Below are positions 20,600 through 33,897 of a stretch of DNA of 64,000 nucleotides, piece after piece. Below the pieces are notes generated by a model. It ran no database searches. It saw only the letters and a list, made by a program, of their open reading frames with translations, and was not told the origin of the DNA. Within the stretch, counting starts at the first letter, position 1. Each line of letters starts with the position of its first letter. Origin of the DNA: Triticum aestivum. Taxonomy: Eukaryota; Streptophyta; Magnoliopsida; Poales; Poaceae. A program made the translations under genes and the position numbers. The stretch covers positions 359,504,588 through 359,568,587 of the forward strand of contig NC_057808.1 of the NCBI RefSeq assembly GCF_018294505.1, in the 5' to 3' direction.

Positions 20600-20615
20600 C
20601 GGCATGTTGATGCCG
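20600..20615. repeat. monomer hairpin 2, example copy
   Basis: CGGCAT-GTTG-ATGCCG is a perfect six-base inverted repeat with a four-base loop. Many units in the right half have CGACAT in the left arm, which breaks one pair, and A-type units have CGGCAAGTTGATGCCG. Confidence 0.7.
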
Positions 20616-20841
20616 CTCCATGATAGCATGCCAAGTTTCATGAATTTCAGACGAGTTTTGGATTTACTAGAATTTGAAAACCAGGCATCTCAATGTTTTG
20701 CCGGCAATCAACGGTGCCCTAGTGTTTGAAATTCATTCCCATTTCTTGCATGGGACCTAAGCATGCATCCTAGGACACATATTTGATCTTTCAACCAATT
20801 TATATGCATTGGAGCATGTGCATGTAGTTCAAATTTGAATT

Positions 20842-23800
20842 ATGCACATAAATGCATTGAAAACTCAGTTAATGCATACAAATGTCCAAATGAACCCCGA
20901 AAAATCACAAAAATTCACACAACACTCCTGTTGTTCTATGTTGAAACGAGAAAAAAATTTGAAAGCAATAAGAGACAATGGATATCTTTTCGTCCCCAAA
21001 GGTGGGACATTCCCTACCGGAAACCATCATGCTTGTTGTGAGAAGCTTCGGTTTGTGAGAAGCATATACCCAAACCTGCCCCAAATGGGACAAAATTTGT
21101 ACCACGACATGTTGATGCCGCTCCATGACAGCATCCAAGTTTCATGAATTTCACACGAGTTTTGGATTTACTAGAATTTAAAAACCAGGCATTTCAATGT
21201 TTTGCCAGCAATCAACGGTGCGCTGGTGTTCGAAATTCATTCCCATTTCTTGCATGGGACCTCAGCATGCACCCTAGGACACATATTTGATTTTTCAACC
21301 AATTTATATGCATTGGAGCATGTGCATGTACTTCAAATTTGAATTATGCACATAAATGTATTGAAAACTGAGTTAATGCATAAAAATATCCAAACGAACC
21401 CCGAAAAATCACAAAAATTCACACAACACTCCTGTTGTTCTATGTTGACACGACAAAAAAAATTGAAAGCAATAAGAGGCAATGGATATCATTTCATCCC
21501 CACAGGTGGGACGTTCCGTAGCAAAAACCATCATGCTTGTTGTGAGAAGCAGCGGTTTGTGAGAAGCATATACCCAAAGCTGCCCCAAATGGGACAAAAT
21601 TTGTACCATGGCATGTTGATGCCGCTCGATGATAGCATGCCAAGGTTCATGAATTTCAGACGAGTTTTGGATTTACTAGAATTTAAAAACCAGGAATCTC
21701 AATGTTTTGCCGGCAATCAACGGTGCCCTGGTGTTCAAAATTCATTCCCATTTCTTCCATGGGACCTAGGCATGCACCCAAGGACACAGATTTGATTTTT
21801 CAACCAATTTATATGCACTGGAGCATGTGCATGTAGTTCAAATTTGAATTATGCACATAAATGCATTGAAAACTTAGTTAATGCATAAAAATGTCCAAAC
21901 GAACCCCAAAAAATCACAAAAAATCACACAACACTCCTGTTGTTCTATGTTGACACGAGAAAAAAAATTGAAATCAATAAGAGGCAATGGATATCGTTTT
22001 GTCCCCAAAGGTGGGACGTTCCATACCGAAAACCATCATGCTTGTTGTGAGAAGCTCCGGTTTGTGAGAAGCATATACCCAAACCTGCCCCAAATGGGAC
22101 AAAACTTTTACCACGGCATGTTGATGCCGCTCCATAATAGCATGCCAAGTTTCATGAATTTCACACGAGTTTTGTATTTACTAGAATTTAAAAACCAGGC
22201 ATCTCAGTGTTCGAAATTCATTCCAATTCTTGTATGGGACCTAAGCATGCACCCTAGGACACTGATTTGATTTTTCAACCAATTTATATGCACTGGAGCA
22301 TGTGCATGTAGTGCAAATTTGAATTATGCACATAAATGCGATGAAAGCTCAGTTAATGCATAAAAATGTCCAAACGAACCCCGAAAAATCACAAAAATTC
22401 ACACAACACCTGTTGTTCTATGTTGACATGAGAAAAAAAATTGAAAGCAATAAGAGGCAATGGATATCGTTTCGTCCCCAAAGGTGGGACGTTCCCTACC
22501 GAAAACCATCATGCTTGTTGTGAGAAGCTCCGGTTTGTGAGAAGGATATACCCAAACCTGCCCCAAATGGGATAAAATTTGTACCACGACATGTTGATGC
22601 CGCTCCATGATAGCATCCAAGTTTCATGAATTTCAGACGAGTTTTGGATTTACTAGAATTTGAAAACTAGGCATCTCAATGTTTTGCCGGCAATCAACGG
22701 TGCCCTGGTGTTTGAAATTCATTCCCATTTCTTGCATGGGACCTAAGCATGCACCCAAGGACACAAATTTGATTTTTTTTCAACAAATTTATATGCACTG
22801 GAGCATGTGCATGTAGTTCAAATTTGAATTATGCACATAAATGCATTGAAAACTCAGTTAATGAATTAAAATATCCACACGAACCCCGAAAAATCACAAA
22901 AATTCACACAACACTCGTGTTGTTCTATGTTGACATAAGAAAAAAAATTGTAAACAATAAGAGGCGATGGACATCGTTTCGTCGCCAAAGGTGGGACGTT
23001 CCCTACCGAAAACCATCATGCTTGTTGTGAGAAGCTCCGGTTTGTGAGAAGCATATACCCAAACCTGCCCCAAATAGGACAAAATTTGTACCACGGCATG
23101 TTGATGTCGCTCCATGATAGCATGCCAAGTTTCATGAATTTCAGACGAGTTTTGGATTTACCAGAATTCAAAAACTAGGCATCTCAATGTTTTGCCGGCA
23201 ATCAACGGTGCCCTGGTGTTTGAAATTCATTCCCATTTATTACATGGGACCTAAGCATGCACCCTAGGACACAGATTTGATTTTTCAAGCAATTTATATG
23301 CACTGGAGCATGTGCATGTAGTTCAAATTTGAATTATGCACATAAATGTATTGAAAACTCAGTTAATGCATAAAAATGTCCAAACGAACCCCGAAAAATC
23401 ACAAAAAATCACACAACACTCCTGTTGTTTTATGTTGACACGAGAAAAAAATTGAAAGCAGTACGAGGCAATGGATATCGTTTCGTCCCCAAAGGTGGGA
23501 CGTTCCCTACCGAAAACCATCATGCTTGTTGTGAGAAGCTCCGGTTTGTGACAAGCATATACCCAAACCTGCCCCAAATGGCACATAATTTGTACCACGG
23601 CATGTCGATGCCGCTCCATCATAGCATGCCAAGTTTAATGAATTTTAGACGAGTTTTGGATTTACTAGAATTTAAAAACCAGGCATCTCAATGTTTTGCC
23701 GGCAATCAACGGTGCCCTGGTGTTCAAAATTCATTTCCATTTCTTGCATGTGACCTAAGCATGCACCCCAGGACACAGATTTGATTTTCAACCAATTTAT

Positions 23801-26800
23801 ATGCACTAGAGCATGTGCATGTAGTTCAAATTTGAATTATGCACATAAATGCATTGAAAACTCAGTTAATGCATAAAAATGTCCAAACGAACCCCGAAAA
23901 ATCACAGAAATTCACACAACACTCTTGTTGTTCTATGTTGACACGAGAAAAAATTGAAAGCAATAACAGGCAATGGATATCGTTTCGTCCCCAAAGGTGG
24001 GACGTTTCATACCGAAAACCATCATGCTTGTTGTGAGAAGCTCCGGTTTGTGAGAAGCATATACCCAAACCTACCCCAAATGGGACAAAATGTGCAGCAC
24101 GGCATGTTGATGCCGCTCCATGATAGCAAGCCAAGTTTCATGAATTTCAAACGAGTTTTGGATTTACTAGAATTTAAAAACCAGGCATCTCAATATTATG
24201 CCGGCAATCAACGGTGCCCTGCTGTTCGAAATTCATTCCCATTTCTTGCATGGGACCTAAGCATGCACCCTAGGACACAGATTTGATTTTTTAACCAATT
24301 TATATGCATTGGAGCATGTGCATGTAGATCAAATTTGAATTATGCACATAAATGCATTGAAAACTCTGTTAATGCATAAAAATGTCCAAATGAACCCCGA
24401 AAAATCACAAAAATTCACACAACACTCCTGTTGTTCTATGGTGACACGAGAAAGAAATTTGGAAGCAATAAGAGGCAATGGATATCGTTTCATCCCAAAA
24501 GGTGGGACGTTCCCTACCGAAAACCATGATGCTTGTTGTGAGAAGCTCCGGTTTGTGAGAAGCATATACCCAAACCTGCCCCAAATGGGACAAAATTTGT
24601 ACCACGACATGTTGATGCCGCTCCATGATAGCATCCAAGTTTCATGAATTTCCGACGAGTTTTGGATTTCCAAGAATTTTAAAACCAGGCATCTCAATGT
24701 TTTGCCGGCAATCAACGGTGCCCTGGTGTTCGAAATTCATTCCCATTTCTTGCATGGGACCTAAGCATGCACCCAAGGACATAAATTTGATTTTTCAACC
24801 AATTTATATGCACTGGAGCATGTGCATGTAGTTCAAATTTGAATTATGCACATAAATGCATTGAAAACTCAGTTAATGAATTAAAATGTCCAAACAAACC
24901 CCGAAAAATCACAAAAATTCACACAACACTCCTGTTGTTCTATGTTGACATGAGAAAAAATTGGAAGCAATAAGAGGCGATGGATATCATTTTGTCCCCA
25001 AAGGTGGGACGTTCCCTACCGAAAACCATCATGCTTGTTGTGAGAAGCTCCGGGTTGTGAGAAGCATATACCCGAACCTGCCCCAAATGGGAAAAAAATT
25101 GTACCACGGCATGTTGATGTCGCTCCATGATAGCATGCCATGTTTCATGAATTTCAGACGAGTTTTGGATTTAATAGAATTTAAAAACCAGGCATCTCAG
25201 TGTTTTGCCGGCAATCAACGGTGCCCTGGTGTTCGAAATTCATTGCCATTTCCTGCATGGGACCTAAGCATGCACCCTAGGACACATATTTGATTTTTCA
25301 ACCAATTTATATGCACTGGAGCATGTGCATGTAGTTCAAATTTGAATTATGCACATAAATGCATTGAAAACTCAGTTAATGAATTAAAATGTCCAAACAA
25401 ACCCCGAAAATCACAAAAATTCACACAACACTCCTGTTGTTCTATGTTGACATGAGAAAAAAATTGAAAGCAATAACAGGCGATGGATATCATTTCGTCC
25501 CCAAAGGTGGGACGTTCCCTACCGAAAACCATCATGATTGTTGTGAGAAGCTTCGGTTTGTGAGAAGCATATATCCAAACCTGTCCCAAATGGGACAAAA
25601 ATTTTACCACGGCATGTTGATGCCGCTCCATGATAGCATGCCAAGTTTCATGAATTTCAGACGAGTTTTGGATTTACTAGAATTTAAAAACCAGGCATCT
25701 CAATGTTTTGCCGGCAATCAACGGTGCCCTGGTGTTCGAAATTCATTCCCATTTCTAGCATGGGACCTAAGCATGCACCCAAGGACACAGATTTGATTTT
25801 TCAACCAATTTATATGCACTAGAGCATGTGCACTAGTTCAAATTTGAATTATGCACATAAATGCATTGAAAACTCAGTTAATGCATAAAAATGTCCAAAT
25901 GAACCCCGAAAAATCACAAAAATTCACACAACACTCTTGTTGTTCTATGTTGACACGAGAAAAAAATTGAAAGCAATAAGAGGCAATGGCTATCGTTTCA
26001 TCCCCAAATGTGGGACGTTCTCTACCGAAAACCATCATGCTTGTTGTGAGAAGCTCCGGTTTGTGAGAAGCATATACCCAAACCTGCCCCAAATGGGACA
26101 AAATGTGCACCACGGCATGTTGATGCCGCTCCATGATAGCAAGCCAAGTTTCATGAGTTTCAGACGAGTTTTGGATTTACTAGAATTTAAAAACCAGGCA
26201 TCTCAATATTTTGCCGGCAATCAACGGTGCCCTGCAGTTCGAAATTCATTCCCATTTCTTGCATGGGACCCAAGCATGCACCCTAGGACACAGATTTGAT
26301 TTTTCAACCAATTTATATGCATTGGAGCATGTGCATGTAGATCAAATTTGAATTATGCACATAAATGCATTGAAAACTCAGTTAATGAATTAAAATGTCC
26401 AAACAAACCCCGAAAAATCACAAAAATTCACACAAGACTCCTGTTGTTCTATGTTGACATGAGAAAGAAATTTCGAAGCAATAAGAGGCTTTGGATATAG
26501 TTTCATCCCCAAAGGTGGGACGTTCCCTACCGAAAACCATCATGCTTGTTGTGACAAGCTCCGGTTTGTGAGAAGCATATACCCGAACCTGCCCCAAATG
26601 GGACAAAATTTGTACCACGGCAAGTTGATGCCGCGCCATGATAGCATGCCAAGTTTCATGAATTTCAAACGAGTTTTGGCATTACTAGAATTTAAAAACC
26701 AGGCATCTCAGTGTTTTGCCGGCAATCAACGGTGCCCTGGTGTTCGAAATTCATTCCCATTTCTTGCATGGGGCCTAAGCATGCACCCTAGGACACAGAT

Positions 26801-26859
26801 TTGATTTTTCAACCAATTTATATGTACTGGAGCATGTGCATGTAGTTCAAATTTGAATT
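20842..26859 (+). repeat. array block 2: left copy of a ~7.03-kb tandem duplication, with an ancestral trimer at its end
   Basis: Diagnostic variants recur 7.02-7.04 kb to the right: the NVLKTELMHKN and NQESQCF codings at 21346 match 28367; the GACAGCATCC plus GCCAGCAATCAACGGTGCGC variant at 21128-21225 matches 28147-28245; the unit 23336 matches 30376; 24846 matches 31886; 25349 matches 32389. Unit 21851 is only 475 bp because of a 30-base loss near 22205. Units 25349, 25851 and 26355 form a trimer (1511 bp) that resembles the trimer amplified at 32389. Confidence 0.8.
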
Positions 26860-27862
26860 ATGCACATAAATGTATTGAAAACTCAATTAATGCATAAAAT
26901 GTCCAAACGAACCCCGAAAAATCACAAAAATTCACACAACACTCCTGTTGTTCTATGTTGACACGAGAAAAAAATTTGAAAGCAATAAGAGGCGATGGAT
27001 ATCGTTTCGTCCCCAAAGTTAGGATGTTTCAAACCGAAAACCATCATGCTTATTGTGAGAAGCTTCGGTTTGTGAGAAGCATATACCCAAAATAGCCCCA
27101 AATGGGACAAAATTTGTACCACGGCATGTTGATGCCGCTCCATGATAGCATGCCAAGTTTCATGAATTTCAGACGAGTTTTGGATTTACTAGAATTTAAA
27201 AACCAGGCATCTCAATATTTTGCCGGCAATCAACGTTGCCCTGGTGTTCGAAATTCGTTCCCATTTCTTGCATGGGACCTAAGCATGCACCCTAGGACAC
27301 AGATTTGATTTTTCAACCAATTTATATGCATTGGAGCATGTGCATGTAGTTTGAATTATGCCCATAAATGCATTCAAAACTCAGTTAATGCATAGACATG
27401 TCCAAACGAACGCCAAAAAATCACAAAAATTAACACAACACTCCTGTTGTTCTATGTTGACACGAGAAAAAAAATTGAAAGCAATAAGAGGCAATGGATA
27501 TCGTTTCGTCCCCAAAGGTGGGACTTTCCCTACCGAAAACCATCATGCATGTTGTGAGAAGCTCCGGTTTGTGAGAAGCATATACCCGAACCTGTCCTAC
27601 ATGGGACAAAATTTGTACCACGGCATGTTGATGCCGATCCATGAGAGCATGCCAAGTTTCATGAATTTCAGACGAGTTTTGGATTTACTAGAATTTAAAA
27701 ACCAGGCATCTCAATGTTTTGCCGGCAATCAACGGTGCCCTGGTGTTCGAAATTCATTCCCATTTCTTGCATGGGACCTAAGCATGCACCCAAGGACACA
27801 AATTTGATTTTTCAACCAATTTATATGCACTGGAGCATGTGCATGTAGTTCAAATTTGAATT
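26860..27862 (+). repeat. array block 3: two monomers between the duplicated segments
   Basis: Units 26860 and 27358 do not share the diagnostic changes of 19834 and 20337, so the left border of the duplication is close to 20842/27863. Unit 27358 lacks the CAAA of TTCAAATTTG just before its start. Confidence 0.65.
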
Positions 27863-30800
27863 ATGCACATAAATGCATTGAAAACTCAGTTAATGCATAA
27901 AAATGTCCAAACGAACCCCGAAAAATCACAAAAATTCACACAACACGCTTGTTGTTCTATGTTGACACGAGAAAAAAAATTGAAAGCAATAAGAGGCAAT
28001 GGATATCGTTTCGTCCCCAAAGGTGGGACATTCCCTACCGAAAACCATCATGCTTGTTGTGAGAAGCTCCGGTTTGTGAGAAGCATATACCCAAACCTGC
28101 CCCAAATGGGACAAAATTTGTGCCACGACATGTTGATGCCGCTCCATGACAGCATCCAAGTTTCATGAATTTCACACGAGTTTTGGATTTACTAGAATTT
28201 AAAAACCAGGCATCTCAATGTTTTGCCAGCAATCAACGGTGCGCTGGTGTTCGAAATTCATTCCCATTTCTTGCATGGGACCTAAGCATGCACCCTAGGA
28301 CACAGATTTGATTTTTCAACCAATTTATATGCACTGGAGCATGTGCATGTACTTCAAATTTGAATTATGCACATAAATGTATTGAAAACTGAGTTAATGC
28401 ATAAAAATGTCCAAACGAACCCCGAAAAATCACAAAAATTCACACAACACTCCTGTTGTTCTATGTTGACACGAGAAAAAAAATTGAAAGCAATAAGAGG
28501 CAATGGATATCATTTCGTCCCCAAAGGTGGGACGTTCCGTACCGAAAACCATCATGCTTGTTGTGAGAAGCTCCGGTTTGTGAGAAGCATATACCCAAAG
28601 CTGCCCCAAATGGGACAAAATTTGTACCATGATATGTTGATGCCGCTCCATGATAGCATGCCAAGGTTCATGAATTTCAGACGAGTTTTGGATTTACTAG
28701 AATTTAAAAACCAGGAATCTCAATGTTTTGCCGGCAATCAACGGTGCCCTGGTGTTCAAAATTCATTCCCATTTCTTGCATGGGACCTAAGCATGCACCC
28801 AAGGACACAGATTTGATTTTTCAACCAATTTATATGCACTGGAGCATGTGCATGTAGTTCAAATTTGAATTATGCACATAAATGCATTGAAAACTCAGTT
28901 AATGCATAAAAATGTCCAAACGAACCCCAAAAAATCACAAAAATTCACACAACACTCCTGTTGTTCTATGTTGACACGAGAAAAAAATTGAAACCAATAA
29001 GAGGCAATGCATATCGTTTTGTCCCCAAAGGTGGGACGTTCCATACCGAAAACCATCATGCTTGTTGTGAGAAGCTCCAGTTTGTGAGAAGCATATACCC
29101 AAACCTGCCCCAAATGGGACAAAATTTGTACCACGGCATGTTGATGCCGCTCCATAATAGCATGCCAAGTTTCATGAATTTCACACAAGTTTTGGATTTA
29201 CTAGAATTTAAAAACCAGGCATCTCAGTGTTTTGCCGGCAATCAATGGTGCCCTAGTGTTCGAAATTCATTCCAATTCTTGTATGGGACCTAAGCATGCA
29301 CCCTAGGACACAGATTTGATTTTTCAACCAATTTATATGCACTGGAGCATGTGCATGTAGTGCAAATTTGAATTATGCACATAAATGCATTGAAAACTCA
29401 GTTAATGCATAAAAATGTCCAAACGAACCCCGAAAAATCACAAAAATTCACACAACGCTCCTGTTGTTCTATGTTGACATGAGAAAAAAATTGAAAGCAA
29501 TAAGAGGCAATGGATATCATTTCGTCCCCAAAGGTGGGACGTTCCCTACCGAAAACCATCATGCTTGTTGTGAGAAGCTCCAGTTTGTGAGAAGCATATA
29601 CCCAAACCTGCCCCAAATGGGACAAAATTTGTACCACGACATGTTGATGCCGCTCCATGATAGCATCCAAGTTTCATGAATTTCAGACGAGTTTTGGATT
29701 TACTAGAATTTGAGAACTAGGCATCTCAACGTTTTGCCGGCAATCAACGGTGCCCTGGTGTTTGCAATTCATTGCCATTTCTTGCATGGGACCTAAGCAT
29801 GCACCCAAGGACACAAATTTGATTTTTTCAACCAATTTATATGCACTGGAGCATGTGCATGTAGTTCAAATTTGAATTATGCACATAAATGCATTGAAAA
29901 CTCAATTAATGAATTAAAATATCCACACGAACCCCGAAAATCACAAAAATTCACACAACACTCGTGTTGTTCTATGTTGACATAAGAAAAAAATTTGGAA
30001 ACAATAAGAGGCGATGGATATCGTTTCGTCCCCAAACGTTCCCTACCGAAAACAATCATGCTTGTTGTGAGAAGCTCCGGTTTGTGAGAAGCATATACCC
30101 AAACCTGCCCCAAATGGGACAAAATTTGTACCACGGCATGCTGATGTCGCTCCATGATAGCATGCCAAGTTTCATGAATTGCAGACGAGTTTTGGATTTA
30201 CCAGAATTCAAAAACTAGGCATCTCAATGTTTTGCCGGCAATCAACGGTGCCCTGGTTTTTGAAATTCATTCCCATTTATTGCATGGGACCTAAGCATGC
30301 ACCCTAGGACACAGATTTGATTTTTCAACCAATTTATATGCACTGGAGCATGTGCATGTAGTTCAAATTTGAATTATGCACATAAATGTATTGAAAACTC
30401 AGTTAATGCATAAAAATGTCCAAACGAACCCCGAAAAATCACAAAAAATCACACAACACTCCTGTTGGTTTATCTTGACACGAGAAAAAAATTGAAAGCA
30501 GTAAGAGGCAATGGATATCGTTTCGTCCCCAAAGGTGGGACGTTCCCTACAGAAAACCATCATGCTTGTTGTGAGAAGCTCCGGTTTGTGAGAAGCATAT
30601 ACCCAAACCTGCCCCAAATGGGACAAAATTTGTACCACGGCATGTTGATGCCGCTCCATCATAGCATGCCAAGTTTCATGAATTTCAGACGAGTTTTGGA
30701 TTTACTAGAATTTAAAAACCAGGCATCTCAATGTTTTGCCGGCAATCAAAGGTGCCCTGGTGTTCAAAATTCATTCCCATTTCTTGCATGGGACCTAAGC

Positions 30801-32388
30801 ATGCACCCCAGGACACAGATTTGATTTTCAACCAATTTATATGCACTAGAGCATGTGCATGTAGTTCAAATTTGAATTATGCACATAAATGCATTGAAAA
30901 CTCAGTTAATGCATAAAAATGTCCAAACGAACCCCGAAAAATCACAAAAATTCACACAACACTCGTGTTGTTCTATGTTGACACGAGAAAAAAATTGAAA
31001 GCAATAAGAGGCAATGGATATCGTTTCGTCCCCAAAGGTGGGACGTTTCATACCGAAAACCATCATGCTTGTTGTGAGAAGCTCCGGTTTGTGAGAAGCA
31101 TATACCCAAACCTGCCCCAAATGGGACAAAATGTGCACCACGGCATGTTGATGCCGCTCCATGATAGCAAGCCAAGTTTCATGAATTTCAGACGAGTTTT
31201 GGATTTACTAGAATTTATAAACCAGGCATCTCAATATTTTGCCGGCAATCAACGGTGCCCTGCTGTTCGAAATTCAGTCCCATTTCTTGCATGGGACCTA
31301 AGCATGCACCCTAGGACACAGATTTGATTTTTCAACCAATTTATATGCATTGGAGCATGTGCATGTAGATCAAATTTGAATTATGCACATAAATGCATTG
31401 AAAACTCAGTTAATGCATAAAAATGTCCAAATGAACCTCAAAAAATCACAAAAATTCACACAACACTCCTGTTGTTCTATGTTGACACGAGAAAAAAATT
31501 GAAAGCAATAACAGGCAATGGATATCGTTTCATCCCCAAAGGTGGGACGTTCCCTACCGAAAACCATGATGCTTGTTGTGAGAAGCTCTGGTTTGTGAGA
31601 AGCATATACCCAAACCTGCCCCAAATGGGACAAAATTTGTACCACGACATGTTGATGCCGCTCCATGATAGCATCCAAGTTTCATGAATTTCCGACGGGT
31701 TTTGGATTTACAAGAATTTAAAAACCAGGCATCTCAATGTTTTGCCGGCAATCAACGGTGCCCTGGTGTTCGAAATTCATTCCCATTTCTTGCATGGGAC
31801 CTAAGCATGCACCCAAGGACATAAATTTGATTTTTCAACCAATTTATATGCACTGGAGCATGTGCATGTAGTTCAAATTTGAATTATGCACATAAATGCA
31901 TTGAAAACTCAGTTAATGAATTAAAATGTCCAAACAAACCCCGAAAAATCACAAAAATTCACACAACACTCCTGTTGTTCTATGTTGACATGAGAAAAAA
32001 TTGGAAGCAATAAGAGGCGATGGATATCGTTTCGTCCCCAAAGGTGGGACGTTCCCTACCGAAAACCATCATGCTTGTTGTGAGAAGCTCCGGGTTGTGA
32101 GAAGCATATACCCGAACCTGCCCCAAATGGGACAAAATTTGTACCACGGCATGTTGATGTCGCTCCATGATAGCATGCCATGTTCCATGAATTTCAGACG
32201 AGTTTTGGATTTACTAGAATTTAAAAACCAGGCATCTCAGTGTTTTGCCGGCAACCAACGGTGCCCTGGTGTTCGAAATTCATTGCCATTTCTTGCATGG
32301 GACCTAAGCATGCACCCTAGGACACATATTTGATTTTTCAACCAATTTATATGCACTAGAGCATGTGCATGTAGTTCAAATTTGAATT
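27863..32388 (+). repeat. array block 4: right copy of the ~7.03-kb duplication
   Basis: Nine monomers in the same variant order as 20842-25348. The offset rises from 7021 to 7040 because the unit corresponding to 21851 is full-length here (28872, 503 bp), which means the 30-base loss arose in the left copy after duplication, with small compensating indels elsewhere. A private 14-base loss occurs near 30038. Confidence 0.8.
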
Positions 32389-33897
32389 ATGCACATAAAT
32401 GCATTGAAAACTCAGTTAATGAATTAAAATGTCCAAACAAACCCCGAAAATCACAAAAATTCACACAACACTCCTGTTGTTCTATGTTGACATGAGAAAA
32501 AAAATTGAAAGCAATAATTGGCGATGGATATCATTTCGTCCCCAAAGGTGGGACGTTCCCTACCGAAAACCATCATGATTGTTGTGAGAAGATTCGGTTT
32601 GTGAGAAGCATATACCCAAACCTGTCCCAAATGGGACAAAAAATTTACCACGGCATGTTGATGCCGCTCCATGATAGCATGCCAAGTTTCATGAATTTTG
32701 GACGAGTTTTGGATTTACTAGAATTTAAAAACCAGGCATCTCAATGTTTTGCCGGCAATCAACGGTGCCCTGGTGTTCGAAATTCATTCCCATTTCTTGC
32801 ATGGGACCTAAGCATGCACCCAAGGACACAGATTTGATTTTTCAACCAATTTATATGCACTAGAGCATGTGCACTAGTTCAAATTTGAATTATGCACATA
32901 AATGCATTGAAAACTCAGTTAATGCATACAAATGTCCAAATGAACCCCGAAAAATCACAAAAATTCACACAACACTCCTGTTGTTCTATGTTGAAACGAG
33001 AAAAAAATTGAAAGCAATAAGAGGCAATGGTTATCGTTTCATCCCCAAATGTGGGACGTTCTCTACCGAAAACCATCATGCTTGTTGTGAGAAGCTCCGG
33101 TTTGTGAGAAGCATATACCAAAACCTGCCCCAAATGGGACAAAATTTGTAGCACGACATGTTGATGCCGCTCCATGACAGCATCCAAGTTTCATGAATTT
33201 CAGATGAGTTTTGGATTTACTAGAATTTAAAAACCAGGCATCTCAATGTTTTGCCGGCAATCAACGGTGCCCTGGTGTTCGAAATACATTCCCATTTCTT
33301 GCATGGGACGTAAGCATGCACCCAAGGACACAAATTTGATTTTTCAACCAATTTATATGCACTAGAGCATGTGCATGTAGTTCAAATTTGAATTATGCAC
33401 ATAAATGCATTGAAAACTAAGTTAATGAATTAAAATGTTCAAACGAACCCCGAAAAATCACAAAAATTCACACAAGACTCCTGTTGTTCTATGTTGACAT
33501 GAGAAAAAAATTTGGAAGCAATAAGAGGCGATGGATATCGTTTCGTCCCCAAAGGTGGGACGTTCCCTACCGAAAACCATATGCTTGTTGTGAGAAGCTC
33601 CGGTTCGTGAGAAGCATATACCCGAACCTGCCCCAAATGGGACAAAATTTGTACCACGGCAAGTTGTGCCGCTCCATGATAGCATGCAAAGTTTCATGAA
33701 TTTCAGACGAGTTTTGGCTTTACTAGAATTTAAAAACCAGGCATCTCAGTGTTTTGCCGGCAATCAACGGTGCCCTGGTGTTCGAAATTCATTGCCATTT
33801 CTTGCATGGGACCTAAGCATGCACCCTAGGACACAGATTTGATTTTTCAACCAATTTATATGTACTGGAGCATGTGCATGTAGTTCAAATTTGAATT
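32389..33897 (+). repeat. trimer higher-order repeat, copy 1 of 5
   Basis: Three monomers X (32389), Y (32892) and Z (33395). X is marked by HHDCCE and LSQMG codings; Y by CACTAGTTC before its start, AATGCATACAAATG and CAAATGTGGGACGTTCTC; Z by AATGAATTAAAATGTTC, a lost base triplet giving CCATATGC, and CGGCAAGTTGTGCCG. 1509 bp. Confidence 0.85.

Larger units (their letters stand above)
14827..20841 (+). repeat. array block 1: twelve diverged monomers
   Basis: Neighbouring units differ by scattered substitutions and small indels and show no clear higher-order period. Unit 15838 is short (490 bp, with losses near 15895 and 16097). The unit start near 17334 has lost about 22 bases including the ATG. 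Some units have GCATCCAAG in place of GCATGCCAAG, which shifts the reading frame. Confidence 0.8.
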
